64,000 bases of DNA, taken from Apricaphanius iberus. Lineage: Eukaryota; Chordata; Actinopteri; Cyprinodontiformes; Aphaniidae. Below, in pieces: positions 24,311 through 36,672 of this stretch; the first letter of the stretch is position 1; each line of letters begins with the position of its first letter. The translations under genes and the position numbers were made by a program. The DNA lies in assembly GCA_028564705.1 (NCBI GenBank), contig JAPXFQ010002429.1, positions 1,302,001 to 1,366,000 of the forward strand. The letters run 5' to 3'. Under the pieces are notes generated by a model. It ran no database searches and had not been told where the DNA came from. It worked only from the letters and a program-made list of their open reading frames with translations.

Positions 24311-25149
24311 CCCGCTATTATAAAGTATTTATGTTGGGTAGCTCTATAACAAGAAATCCAGAGGCTTTAGATGAGAAACAGGCCAGCAGCATCACAGAGC
24401 CTTTACTTTGCTTAACACTGGTTATACTTGTTCACATATTCATTCTTTGTTTTCATGCCAAGCCCATCTGGAGAGTTTGTAGACAAATAATTCAATTTAT
24501 GTTTCAATTTGTCAAAATAACATGGTTTCAGTTAAACTCTGAGTAATGTTAATAAACACTACTATTAAAGAATTAGATATATTTATGACAAATAAGGATC
24601 CCTAGAAGCCTAATCTCAACATCAGACCCCAGAGGGTAACAACTATATATACACTCATATATTTACACTACGTATTGTTGAGAAACAAGTGTTCAGAAGA
24701 AAAAAGCCATTATTGTGAAAAAAAGAAGAAAAATTGATTACACAGTGATTGAGGCTTGTAAGATGAAAGATGAGCACTAAATTCAGTTCTGTGCACATGT
24801 AGTGGTGCATGTTTGCGCATGTGTGTGTGTGTGTATGTATGTCATCCAGAGAAGATCTAAGGTCTTCAGTGTCACTACACTGCCTCTGCTGTGATAGCAA
24901 CCCATTCATCAATGGAGCATCTGGTGCCCTTGCAAAAACACACACCTACAGATACACACACATGTCCATTTTCACATCCCCCTGGGGAGCCTACTGCCAC
25001 AATGCATTCCCTCAGTCCTTACCCAAACATCCCATCTTCACAGAAAGGTCTCAAGTCTAAATCTTAATCATTAGAGATCACTTTTTAAACTTCAACAACC
25101 GGTCCCCATCTTCACTCTTGCTCACAGAAGTTAGGTTATGCAGTATATA
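24311..25149. other. intronic DNA with short GT run
   Basis: Contains a short GT/GTAT run near 24,820-24,842. No gene recognised. Confidence 0.45.
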
Positions 25150-25151
25150 TA

Positions 25152-26762
25152 CAGGTGCTGGCCAGTAAATTAGAATATCATCAGAAAGTTTAATTATTTC
25201 AGTAATTCCATTCAAAACGTGAAACTTCTATACTGTATACTTTCCTTCCACACATAGTGATATATTTCAAGTGTTTATTAATTTTCATTTTTATTATTAC
25301 AACTGACAGCTAATGAAAACACCAAATTCAGTATCTCAGAAAATTAGAATATTCTGAAAAGGCTCAATATAGAAGACACCTGGTGCCACTCTAATCAGCT
25401 GATTAACTCAAAACACCTGCAAAGGCCTTTAAAAGGTCCCTCAGTCTTGTTCTGAAGGCTCCACAATCATGGGGAAGACTTCTGACTTAACAGCTGTCCA
25501 AAAGACGACCATTGACACCTTGTACAAGGAGGGCAAGACACAAAAGGTGATTGCTAAAGAAGCTGGCTATTCGAAGAGCTCTGTGTCCAAGCACATTAAC
25601 AGACAGGCGAAGGGACGGAAAAACTGTGGTAGAAAAAAGTGTACAAGCTCTAGGGATAACCGCACCCTGCAGAGAATTGTGATGACAAATCCATTCAAAA
25701 ATGTGGGGGAGATCCACAAAGAGTGGACTGCAGCTGGAGTCAGCGCTTCAAGAACCACCACGAAGAGACTCATGAAAGACATGGGATTCAGCTGTCGCAT
25801 TCCGTGTGTCAAGCCACTCTTGAACAAGAAACAGCATAAGAAGCGTCTCGCCTGGGCCAAGGACAAAAAGGACTGGACTGCTGCTGAGTGGTCCAAAGTT
25901 ATGTTTTCTGATGAAAGCAATTTTTGCATTTCCTTTGGAAATCAAGGACCCAGAGTCTGGAGGAAGAGCGGAGAAGCACAGAATCCACGTTGCATGAGGT
26001 CCAGTGTAAAGTTTCCACCGTCAGTGATGGTGTGGGGTGCCATGTCATCTGCCGGTGTTGGCCCACTCTGTTTCCTGAGGTCCAAGGTCAATGCAGCCGT
26101 CTACCAGGAAGTTTTAGAGCACTTCATGCTTCCTGCTGCTGACCAACTTTATGGGGATGCAGACTTCACTTTTCAACAGGACTTGGCACCTGCACACAGT
26201 GCCAAAACCACCAGTACCTGGTTCAAGGACCATGGTATCCCTGTCCTTGATTGGCCAGCAAACTCGCCTGACCTTAACCCCATAGAAAATCTATGGGGTA
26301 TTGTGAAGCGGAAGATGCAATACGCTAGACCCAACAATGCAGAGGAGCTGAAGACGACTATCAGAGCAACCTGGGCTCTCATAACACCTGAGCAGTGCAA
26401 CAGACTGATCGAGTCCATGCCACACCGCATTACTGCAATGATGGAGGCAAAAGGAGCCCCGACTAAGTATTGAGTGCTATACATGCACATTCTTTTCATG
26501 TTCATTCTTTTCAGTTGGCCAACATTTAAAAAAAAAACATTTTTTTTCATTGGCCTTTAAAATATTCTAATTTTTTGAGATACCAAATTTGGAGTTTTCA
26601 TTAGTTGTCACTTATAAATATCAAAATTAAAAGAAATAAACATTGGAAATACATTGGTCTGTGTGCATTGCATGAATATAATGTACAAGTTTCACGTTTT
26701 GAATGGAATTATTGAAATAATTCAAATTTTTGATGATATTCTAATTTACTGGCCAGCACCTG
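25152..26762 (+). mobile_element. complete Tc1-like transposon, intact transposase
   Basis: Both ends read CAGGTGCTGGCCAG inward, with long inverted repeats of about 220 bp on each side. Each arm holds two copies of AAATTAGAATAT (25167-25178, 25341-25352; mirrored at 26562-26573, 26736-26747), the IR/DR layout where transposase binds twice per end. The left flank is TA (25150-25151). The right flank is TG (26763-26764) followed by TATATA, so the TA duplication has probably mutated once. The site is a TA microsatellite. The single gene inside is uninterrupted, which makes this the youngest-looking DNA transposon in the window. Confidence 0.93.
25469..26473 (+). CDS. Tc1-like transposase, full length (334 aa)
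   Basis: The product cuts the element out and inserts it at TA. Residues 1-100 form two helix-turn-helix units that bind the inverted repeats (first helix set near 8-45). A basic linker RQAKGRKNCGRKK (45-57) carries the GR-K hook and may act as a nuclear signal. The catalytic domain follows with D148 (MFSDES), D238 (FQQDLAPAH) and E273 (SPDLNPIENLW), a DD34E spacing that is exact for Tc1. The protein ends GAPTKY, the usual Tc1 end. The length of 334 residues is close to the 340 typical of the family. ATG at 25469 follows the left inverted repeat directly and keeps both DNA-binding units, so it is the natural start. No stop or frameshift is visible. Whether it is active cannot be judged from sequence alone. 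Confidence 0.93.
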   Translation: MGKTSDLTAVQKTTIDTLYKEGKTQKVIAKEAGYSKSSVSKHINRQAKGRKNCGRKKCTSSRDNRTLQRIVMTNPFKNVGEIHKEWTAAGVSASRTTTKRLMKDMGFSCRIPCVKPLLNKKQHKKRLAWAKDKKDWTAAEWSKVMFSDESNFCISFGNQGPRVWRKSGEAQNPRCMRSSVKFPPSVMVWGAMSSAGVGPLCFLRSKVNAAVYQEVLEHFMLPAADQLYGDADFTFQQDLAPAHSAKTTSTWFKDHGIPVLDWPANSPDLNPIENLWGIVKRKMQYARPNNAEELKTTIRATWALITPEQCNRLIESMPHRITAMMEAKGAPTKY

Positions 26763-26785
26763 TGTATATATATATATATATATAT
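26763..26785. repeat. (TA)n microsatellite, Tc1 target site
   Basis: TGTGTATATATA and so on directly follow the Tc1 element. TATATA also precedes it, so the transposon landed in this repeat. Confidence 0.85.
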
Positions 26786-26950
26786 GATCATATTTTCCAG
26801 ACTATAAAACACACCTGATTAAAAGCTACAACAGCCTACTTTAGAAAAAAAAGAAACAAGCCACACCCCATTAAAAGCCACAGCTGCAGCGGTATTTGCT
26901 ACTAACAGGAAAAGCCTAGAATACTTCAGAGAGAAAGGCATCCAGAAGGC
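26786..26950. mobile_element. fragment of a pogo-like repeat with ACTATAA ends
   Basis: TATTTTCCAGACTATAAAAC, then AAGCCACACCCCATTAAAAG and AGCTGCAGCGGTATTTGCTA resemble the family of the 14.2-kb element (ends of the type TTTTCCGGACTATAAGCCGC). Only one end is seen. Confidence 0.5.
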
Positions 26951-28274
26951 ATAAATTTAATATGGTTAGAGCAATCAAAACATGTCTTTTTGTTTTCTTT
27001 AATACATAAAGGGAACAGGATGTAATTTTACATCACGCACTGAAATGTTTGAGATAAAAATAGAAATTTTTACAAGTTACTGGGAGCAGTGTAACTTTGA
27101 ATACTAAAGAATACTGAGGGGTTTTAAAAGATCCAAAAAATAAAGTGGGATAGCGACCTGATACCAGTGAAAGATGAAGATAGCAGCCAGAGCTGCCGTA
27201 AAACTTCTTCAGTTTTTTTTTCCAAACACAAGCAGTGTTTTCATAAAATAAACATAAAATATGTGTAGTAAATTATACACATTTATGTAATTTTGTTAGT
27301 TATGTAAACAGAGTAAAACATTTTGTTCATTCCTGATTAGCCACACAGTTAAATGGCTTTGAGACATCCACTTAGTGAGGAAAGATTGCATATAAAACTT
27401 TAATCACAACTAAAAATCCAGTAGGCATCTTCCTCACTAATGCATTTAACGAGGTGGTAGTAAAACTTTTTTGAAAATATTTTATTTAGAGGTTTTCCAT
27501 TTTACTCTCTCTTACCTCTATCTATGGAACACAAAACCGAATAGGCGGATACATTAAGGTTTGTTTTTTAGATTTGGAATTATACGACTTATTATAAATC
27601 AATTTTTCTTTTTTGGGTTTAGAATTTTTGTTACATTATGTCCAAACAAAAATATCAGGTTTATCACATGACAAATATTTATAAGCAGTAATGTTTCATA
27701 TTTCAGATCAGATAAAATGTCCATCCATGAAAATAATTCGTAGTCTGGTGTAGGCTAATGTAGTGTCTGAATGCACAGAGGCCTCTCCTTATGCTTGGGA
27801 CATGTTTCTAAGCTAAAGTCTTACACTAGGACTGATCAAATAAGGAAAGGTATGGATTCCAGCACAACATAGACAGTCGAGGACATGAAGACTAGATATG
27901 GAAAGCCTTTATCTGCAAAAGACTGTTCAAGTAAGAGCTATAATTTAGGAATTCCAAGTTATATATGTGTTGTCTAGAGTCTAATAAAAGAGGCTGCGTC
28001 TAAACAGGGATTCCTACAATTGGGATGAGAGTGCCTCATGATTTGGTTGTTCTGATGTGGGCTGCAGTTTTAATAAAATTATTCGCTGTTCAACTGAAGT
28101 CTTAATTTAAAGCCTTCTTCCTTTACCATCTTCAGATCAACATGCTGAAGACACCCACTACCAATAAACCACATTAATTATTGAACTTCATCTTGAAATC
28201 ACATCCAATTTATACAAAGTTCAATAACCTTTACTTTTTTAACACATCAATAGTATAATGGCGATATGCTTTTA
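26951..28274. other. intronic DNA, nothing recognised
   Basis: AT-rich sequence with no supported feature. Confidence 0.45.
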
Positions 28275-28545
28275 CAGTGTTTCCCACAGATCTGAAAGTA
28301 ATGTGTGGTGGTGGGGTTACCGCACGCTTGTGACTATAGTTAACTTTCTAAAGATTGCGCAATCGCTTGTTTGCCAAGGGTCGGGACTTACAGTAACATC
28401 AACACTATGAAACTATTGTATTCAGAATAAAATGTTTTATAGCACTTTTTAATCTGTGTTTTTGTGTTGAAAGCATACTTGCCAACCTTGAGACCTCAGA
28501 ATTAGGGAGACATTCAAACAGGCCGGGGAGGTTAAAAAAAAATAT
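28275..28545 (+). mobile_element. hAT-like terminal fragment
   Basis: It begins CAGTGTTTCCCACA, a common hAT end in fish, then GTGTGGTGGTGGGGTTACCG. Farther in it has ACTTGCCAACCTTGAGACCT and AATTAGGGAGACATT, words I associate with autonomous fish hAT elements. The matching opposite end is not visible. Confidence 0.5.
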
Positions 28546-28810
28546 TAAATACTTTTAAATACTTAAATTTTAACTAGAACTTAACAGTATTTATTTATTT
28601 TACAAAATAACATTCCACAACAATAATGTATCATGATTTTTTTAAATGATTTAAATGACACGTTAAAGAAGAGAAACATTAAATAAATAAATTCATTCAA
28701 ATTAGGGATAACCAACACAGGGCTAAAATACCGATATGTCTTTCCCACTCCAAAGATCATAGAAATGCAAAGAAAGTACTGAATGAAACTATACATACAC
28801 TGTGTATCTA

Positions 28811-28812
<2 letters not shown>

Positions 28813-28864
<52 letters not shown>
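28813..28864. repeat. (TA)n microsatellite
   Basis: About 26 uninterrupted TA units. Confidence 0.97.
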
Positions 28865-28866
<2 letters not shown>

Positions 28867-29520
28867 CATTTTTCAAATGACCTCAACGAAAAATACATCT
28901 AAATCATAAACGGATTTAAACGTATTATGTAAAATTTTAATCTTGACTTTTCTACTAAAACAGAAATCAAACATGAACTTTAGTTTAAAAATATGATATT
29001 CAGAAAATATAATAAAATCTAATGTTTTAAAATAAAAGACTAATATGTAGCTGCAAATATCTGCAAGATGTATTGTGCAATCTATAATGCACCAATTAAT
29101 AATTCTAATACAACAGGGTAAATGCAGCTTTAACTGGTTCAAATTTTTTTTTGCAGAATGCTGATATCATAAACAGGCACACATAAAGCTGCCTAATAAA
29201 ACCGTAAGTGATAACAATGTATTGTAAAAACACGACGGCATACAAAGTGCTGCTGCTACATAAAATAATCAAGTAGACTGTAATATAAGCCGTTCTAATT
29301 ATTCTTCCATCCATTCAAATATTTTGCTAATATTCCCTGCAACTCTCTGCGCATTCAGCGTATATGCGTGAAATGGCGATGTTTGGGGGACAAAAGCAGC
29401 CGGGCAACTGCACGGATTGTCTGTGTCGTAGGGGGTAAGTTTTATAATTATTTTTTCTAGCGCTTGCTGAACTAAGAAGAAGAAGCACTTACCACTGCTG
29501 CTGCAGTCGGCTTTATAGCT

Positions 29521-29682
29521 TTAGCTGCCAGACGGCTCATTATATTGTTTGGGATACCTTCTCTTCAAATGAGTAAACAAGTTTATGGTGTTGCGATCAC
29601 TTGCCTTGACGCTCTCCTTGCAAACTTTGCAAATATTGTTTGTTTCCTCTTTGTCGTGTGGTAAAAAAACAAACCGTTCCAT
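29521..29682 (-). pseudogene. BED zinc-finger fragment of a hAT transposase
   Basis: A 53-codon frame starts MERFVFLP and continues NNICKVCKESVKASDRNT, INLFTHLKRR and YPKQYNE before a TAA. The pattern C-x2-C, then NTxNLxxHL, then Y/H-P-K-x-Y is the BED finger that hAT (ZBED-type) transposases use to bind DNA. The family usually has His at the Tyr of RRYPK, so one metal ligand may be lost. The catalytic and dimerisation parts are absent. The fragment probably belongs with the hAT debris between 28.27 and 29.88 kb, though I could not join the ends. Confidence 0.65.
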
Positions 29683-30621
29683 TTAACGGATAAGGACTTT
29701 GACAACCAACTACATGCCATGATTTTAATTTTATGACAAAAAATACAGTCATCATTAATGGCTCAATTAGAATTCTTAGAAAATAAAAAAAATCATATTT
29801 TGCTTATGAATAATGATACAATGTTGTGACATAAAATATTGCAATATATTGGCATATCAATATTTTCTTACATCCCTAACAGAAACTACTCATGTATGTC
29901 AGAACAAATGTTTGATGAAGACTTGGAATGCAATATAATTTTCTACTCTAAATCTAAGTTTTCAGGACTTATTATTTATATAAAATCCATAAAAACAGTG
30001 ATACTAATAGGGGATGGCGGACTCACAAAAATGACTGTAACTAAGTTTATTCATTGTCAACCTTGCATCTTGGCTGTAAATGCATGACATCACTTTTATA
30101 TCAAAGATTACTACCTCAGTATGATACAAAAGAAATCAGGGAAAAATAGACCAGTTCTACTGGGCTTTTGCAAACTGACATACACACACTACATACTCTC
30201 TTTAAGTGATACCAGTGCAAATGGGCATCAAACCCATGGGGGCTGTGGGTCTCTTAAGCATACTTTTCCAAGAAATAGGATTCAACTCCAACGCTTTTTG
30301 TCACTTTTAAACAAATTCCTTAATGCATTCTCTGTTTCCATTGACTTGCTTTGTCTACACTGTTTCAGCCTCTTTCCTCTCCCACTCCTGTTGTTCCCTG
30401 AAAACCATAGGCAGCTGCTGGAGGAATCATTTTCAGAGAGTGCAGAGGAAGGTTAATAAGTAAGCAATGAAATGAAATAAGGCATCAAAAATAACATGCT
30501 GGAGTTTTCTTGCTATGCCCTGTTTTCGTTTTTAGGGTTAATGTACTGATATGGCAGAGAGTAAGAAGGCGAAGAGAAAGAAAAAGGTAAATAACTGTAT
30601 GGAAAACAGTGCAAAGTCTAT
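29683..30621. other. intronic DNA with a hAT-type end near 29,878
   Basis: Read from 29,878 backwards the sequence is TAGGGATGTAAGAAAATATT, then ATATTGCAATATTTTATG, which looks like a hAT end (TAGGGATGTAA...). No partner end could be placed. The rest is unremarkable. Confidence 0.4.
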
Positions 30622-31226
30622 CAGTGCGTTTACATGCACATCTGAATCAAGCTATGGCAATGATAGAACAATTACCTCAATCAGAATATTAGCCTTTACC
30701 CAAATTTAGATGTTCAATAAGAAAATTGAATTATTAAATGAAGTGTGTTCGACTCAGTAACAGTAGGTGCATGCTGCGTTGCGTTGGCACCCTTCCGGTT
30801 GGCCTACACCGCCACACAAGTAGTAAATAAATGCTGGTGGCAGTGAAGCAGACAGAATAAAAGCAAGATATGCACAAGGAGTGATGAATCGGACAAAAAC
30901 ATTGCTGCATCACAGCACGTTTTGAAAGAATTGTAGTGTTTGATGGTGCTATACTTCCTTTACTGTGCTGTTGTTCTAGCATTGTTAATATTACTGCTTC
31001 CATGTTCTCGTCACTTCCAGAAGGGGGAACACCCTGTCCGATCAAACCTCGACTAACCTCGCATCTCGTAAACATGCAGAGAAACTCTGTATCTGGGTGT
31101 CTTAAGAGTAGTCCAGTTCAGTTTTACTTCAGTCAGACTAAGGTGTACACATGATTTTCAAAACTCTGAATTGAGTCGGACTAAGGATATCATTCGGTTT
31201 TCTCTCACTGCATGTAAAACCATTCT
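30622..31226. mobile_element. MITE with GTTTACATGCAC-type ends
   Basis: The left end reads CAGTGCGTTTACATGCAC. The right end, reversed from 31,226, reads CAGAATGGTTTTACATGCAG. The shared core is GYGTTTACATGCA. The 600-bp interior has no transposase. A diverged relative lies at 22.39-22.80 kb. The superfamily is unknown to me. Confidence 0.6.
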
Positions 31227-32710
31227 GTGACAAATAGTTTTAAGATAATGAAGATTAATTGTTTGAGGAAGTGTCACAGAACTCAGATGCGGTTGTTACC
31301 GATGATCTTTAAAGCTCAGAGAAATAAAAAAATCCCCATGTAATAACATGCAAGACAGAGGCATTAATAGTAACGGTTATATCATGCTACTCCCCCACAA
31401 AAGCCACCATCCCTCACTCTGTACCCCACCGAATGTGCAGATTGTTTAAAAATCGTGGAGCCCCGCTCTGCTTTAAGCAACAAATTTCATGACATGTCAA
31501 ATTACACGGTTTCATCTTGTTAAAAAAGGTCACATAGATTGACTTTTAAACTGGTTAGTGTTTGTACTCTGAAGCAAGTTGAGGTATACATGCCAATAAA
31601 GAAAATATCAGTGTAAAGCAAGAAAAATATGGCTATGTTGTGACTTGGTTTTCTGTTACATTTTGTTGCAAGATTCTGAAATTTGCAAAAAAGAATACAA
31701 AAATCACAGTATGTATTATTCAATTTTGCCTTACACGTATTATAGGCTCTTTACCAAAACCAAGACACCTATTTATTTTTTGGGGGCTATTTTTTAATCA
31801 TGTATACAAAACAACAACTTCTATAATTTAGGATAGTAGAAATGTTAGTTATGCTATTGATTTGTGTAATGCTGTGAGAATGCATTACATGTATATTGTT
31901 ACTAGTGTTACTTTGGCTACATATCAGGCAAAAAAATACAAATAAAGTTTTATCTGAACAATTTTCTAAGAGGGTTTGCAGCATCCTGCCAACTGCTCCC
32001 AATTATTCATGGCAGTGGCTTACAGGCATTAGTTTTGGCATTATACCAGTCCCAAAGATCAATTAATTATTGAATTAATTATGATGAGCATCTAAGCATG
32101 CAAAGAGATTCTAAACATTCCAGTAATTGTAGAAGGCCTCAACATATGTCACTGTCATATGAGCCTTTGTTGTTTTGGAAAACGCTAATACACTTTTTCA
32201 TGAGTAAATTTGCTGCCTTAATGGCATGTTAATATGCATTTATTGACATTTATTATATTGTCATCCGCTACAATATAAAAAAAAATAAATACAGGTTGTA
32301 TTGTTATCATTACAGACCAGCTTTGGTTAGAAATTCTTGACTACACAGAAAATCTCATAATTACTCAGAAAAGACCTCTGTAACTGAGAGAGTAGAGAAG
32401 ATAATGTCCAGTCCCAGTGGCCTACTGGCTTGCTCTACATAAACATTATAAATCATTAGGTTTGACATGAAGCCATTGTTTTGGTGTCACAAGAAACTGA
32501 AGTGCCATCGTAGCTACTAAACTATTCATAAATACCATTATAAGGAATGATGTGTGAATAAAACAATTTGCAATGGGGCAGTGTTATCACGTTGAGGCCG
32601 GCTAAGGCACCAACGTGGCAGAAGGGCTACGCTGAAAGGTGGAGTATTTTAGCAACATTCAGTGAAGCTAGAGAAGTATGAATCGAGGCAGAGAAAAAGA
32701 ATTCATGGAA
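31227..32710. other. intronic DNA, nothing recognised
   Basis: AT-rich, without a supported feature. Confidence 0.45.
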
Positions 32711-32714
32711 CACA

Positions 32715-32748
<34 letters not shown>
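32711..32748. repeat. (CA)n microsatellite
   Basis: About 18 CA units. Confidence 0.97.
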
Positions 32749-32749
<1 letters not shown>

Positions 32750-35700
32750 TTTCATCAGGTCATTTTGGAGCAAATCACCATAATTTGATCACAGAAGCTT
32801 CAAAACGGTTTTGTGTCATGCTGGCTTTAAAGCCGCAGAATACAAAAAGCAAACTGACATTTTTCTGCAACTCTGTCCTGAAATATTAATTTTTTTGTGT
32901 TAGTTTGTTACAGAAACAGGCAACCAGGACATCATCATACAAGAGGCTCATATAAAAGGCTCTGTGGAAACACCTCAAAGGGAGACAACTTCGCAATAAT
33001 GCTTGTGTTTTGTTTCTTGTGCAAATAATAGTATAACTTACAGCTGGTAAGCGGTCTATTGATGTATTTATTTGGTTTTTACTGCCATTGTCTAAAGGTG
33101 AATCTTTTGTGACATCAATGTTTGTATTTCCTTGCATTGCATCACAAGAAACACCAAACTTTACCTATAGTTCAATTGTTGTTGACTGTTTTGAATGTTT
33201 AGAGGAGGATTTAGCAAAGCAGATGGTTCACTCTTGTGCATGGTGCATAATTGTGCAGTCTGTTGGGGGCCTGATAAAAAGTGTTAAGAATTCCCTCTGA
33301 AAAGGACCTCAAAAAACTAAGGAGATTGTGGGCGATCAGAAGATTAAACCTCGGACGCTCTGAAGAAAGCCAGGATTCCTGTAGCAACTAACAGAGTTTG
33401 TGAGGCTCACTTTGTTCATGTTAAGTCCTTGTGACCACGTACTTGTTATTTAAAGAAAATGGTTTAAATTCCTCTGCGATATCCTGTTTTTGCATTCTGA
33501 TTTAGTTTTTTTAAAGAATGGATAAAAAAAAGAATTGTGTAAGCAGCGATAGTTTGTCACTGGGGAACAAGAGGTCATTGAAATTGTCAAGTTACAGGAC
33601 ATTTAAAACTGTTAAACAGCTTTGACTAATCGGACTAATGATTTTCCCAGAGATCATATGGATTTTGAATAACTTTAATTTTGTCGTTAATATAGATTTT
33701 AAGTTTCTCTCTAAACCTCTTTCAGATGTTCCCCTTGTCTTCACATTCTGATTCTTTGGAAACCCAGATTGACATTCCAGACAAAATCCTGGGAGCAGGT
33801 AAAATAACTTTGTTTGTAGAAGCAATTACCTTTAGCTGGGTAATAGTCCTCAAAGTTCAAAAGACTCCCCCCCAAAAAACTGAAACTCCATCTGGTACTT
33901 CTTTTAACTACACTGTCTTACCTTTCCAATAATTTTCAGAACAGCTAAGCAACAATTTGATATTTTTACTTTTTATTACAAGTAGACCAAACAAAGGGCT
34001 CCTTAGTCCATACACAGTTATTGAGTGAGATGAACTTGCTATCTAAGACTGACTTAACCATTGTTAGTCACTGAAACTCGCATTCAATTCAATTTGTGTC
34101 ATAAAGATGTTAAGTGACTCAATGATCTGATATGGGTTTTTGATATTCTGTTGTTTTAGAAATTATTCTTCTGTTTGCTAAATTATTACAACAGTGACGT
34201 AAATTAATACTTAATTTGTTAATTTGTGATCAAAATTAGTGTTTACACTACTGTTAGCATCCTTGACTATTTTTTTGAAGTTTCTTGCCTACCGCAGTAT
34301 TTATTTATCTATTTTTTGCTGGGTGCTTGATGGGTGTATTTGCAAAAAATTGCTCTAAATATCTATAATTCAGTTTCATTCTGAATAAGCAACACTGATT
34401 CCATAGAGTATTTTTGATCTTTTTCATTCCCATTCCGTGTTCCAATGCCGATCCTTATACTAACAGCAAAAGTCATCTTTCATTCACTCCCCTCTTTTGT
34501 ATTTTCAGCTTCTTCTTTTTTTTCTCTATGCCATTCCATCTCTCATTACATAAAAAAATGGCCCACAGCTTGGCAGAGTAGAGGGAAGGTAGTGCCACAG
34601 GGGTTGCAGCTGGTACTCTGGATGAAGACCTGGCAACAGACACAAAAAGAGTGGAGAAAAGACACAGAGACAGAGGAGAAAATAGAAGATGGACAGATGG
34701 GGGGCAAAATGAAATAGGGACTAAACGGAAAGAGGGGGATAATGATGATGAGACTTTAGCTGGGCAGAATAGAGCTACTGGTTGGATTCAAAGTGAAACT
34801 CATTTGGCTGAGAGAGGGAGTGAGAAGGAGAACGAGAGAGAATGATGGAAGGGATGGATAACAGATGGGTACTCCCGTGTAATTCTCTGCTGACCGCTTG
34901 TTCAAAGTAGCTCAAAGTGGGACTCTTAGGCACAAAAGTGGGGCAGATATGAACAAAATAAGGAGGCAGGAAGCACGACTCTCCACCCATCTGTCTACAC
35001 TTGGGCTCTTCCTCACTCATCTGTGTATACGAGGGTTATAGTCTCATTAAACTGTCATCGGCCATTTCACCAATGTAGTGCCACTTTCATGGTTTTTCTG
35101 TTTTTTATTGCTTTTGATTTTCCAAAGCCCAATTTCAGTCCTATACTGTAGTTTCCGACATACACTTGCATGTACTTTAGTCCACTTGTTTTTAGCGTGG
35201 TTTCTACCCCGAATCAGTGTGAGTGGTTAGCTGGTTGTAGTTCTGTTTGTCAACTTACTGATTTATTGTTTTGTTTCCCCCACTGTTTTATTAATTTTTT
35301 GTGTGTTTTACAGTACAGAATGACATCAGCCATTGAGCTTGCCTGTGACAAAAAAAGCTTTTTGAAGTGTCACAAGATGGTGGGCAATCTGTGGCAAACA
35401 ATAAGGAGACAGGCTTAAGGACCTGTGTCAGATGGGGTGGGTGAGGTTTTCCATGCTCTCTTTCAGGTATCATAAGAAAGGGGAGCAAGGAGGAGGAGAG
35501 CTTAGAGAAACAAAAACGTGGAAGAGAGCCAACAGCAGAGAAACAGGAAGAAAGCCCTGGAGATCCTTGCAACAGAGAAAAAGAAGGTAGACAAGGAGGC
35601 ACAGAGTGCTGGCTTGTTGAGGAGTAAAAACCATGGAAGAGAGAACGACGACCCTGGAGACACAGCTGGGAAGGTATCCATCAAAGTGGAGGTGTCTGAG

Positions 35701-35842
35701 TGCACTGACATGACCAAAGCAGACGAAAAGAAAGCTGTCCGGAATGAGTTATGAGCTGGACAGACTTTGACACTCTGTTTAAATGTTTGGCTGAAAAGCT
35801 TCTCTTGCAAATCTTGTAGGTATTGTTTGGAATGTTAGTAGC
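32749..35842. other. intronic DNA, nothing recognised
   Basis: About 3 kb. A purine-rich stretch at 34,600-34,850 and another at 35,460-35,760 give highly charged open frames on the plus strand (the latter 35518-35754) that I do not accept as genes. Confidence 0.45.
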
Positions 35843-36672
35843 AGGGTTAGGTAGTAGCTGGTTACATTTACTCTGTTACATTTATTAATGTAATTTTTTA
35901 TTTTTATTTTTTTTTTTTTGGGGGCGGGGGGACTATTTCCTTCTTCTTTCAGTTAATTTTACAACACAGTACTTTTTTACTTCTACTAGACTTCCACTTG
36001 AGTTCTATTATTTTAAAGAAACTAATCTTGTTTTAGTAGTACTTGTGGTAACTGTACCTAAAGTATGTCAAGTTACTTCACTGAATGAAGAACAAGGATG
36101 GTTTTAACAAAAATCTACCAGACATGAACACAGAATTTATGCTACAAATACACTTGTATAGTAAATGCACAATCAAGTAACAATGCTCCAATGTTATTTT
36201 CCATCTGCTGAGCCATTTGAGGTCAAACACATCCATTCTAAATTACAGCTAACAGTATATCCAGACACTGAAAGTACTTTGCACTGTTCTAACATAGATA
36301 CATTACCCACTATAAGGAGTGATTTGTGAACATTTTGAGTTCCAAAAGTGTGTTATTTTGTAATGATTTTATTTACCTTTACAGATTTTTTTATTTTATG
36401 ATTTAAGATGCATTAAACTTTTTAGATTATGTTCTTTTTGGTTATTTTTTTAATTATTTAATCAGATGTTATAATTGAACAGTTACTCAGTGTTTAAATT
36501 GGGTAAATCTAAGTACTGAGTAAATGAGCATTTTTACCAAACACTTGATTACTTTTACATAAGTATTTTTTGGATGAAGAGTTTTTATTTTAAATTGAAC
36601 AAAAGTATATTCAAATAGTGCGAATCTTACTTGAGCAAGGTTTTTTCTCTTTTCCTCTTCTCCCCACCACTG
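35843..36672. mobile_element. decayed non-autonomous DNA element, TTACTT-rich
   Basis: The left part GGTAGTAGCTGGTTACATTT and the right part ending CCACCACTG, with many TTACTTTTAC/AAGTACTT words between, resemble a fish hAT-like family with CAGTGGTGG ends. The ends have diverged and no target duplication was found. A T10-G tract lies at 35,908-35,931. Confidence 0.4.

Noticed and set aside
25487..25945. Minus-strand open frames under the Tc1 transposase
   Set aside because: Shadows of the intact transposase gene on the plus strand.
34445..35754. Charged open frames in purine-rich DNA (34445-34845 and 35518-35754)
   Set aside because: Low-complexity composition, no domain, no splice pattern and no family match that I recognise.
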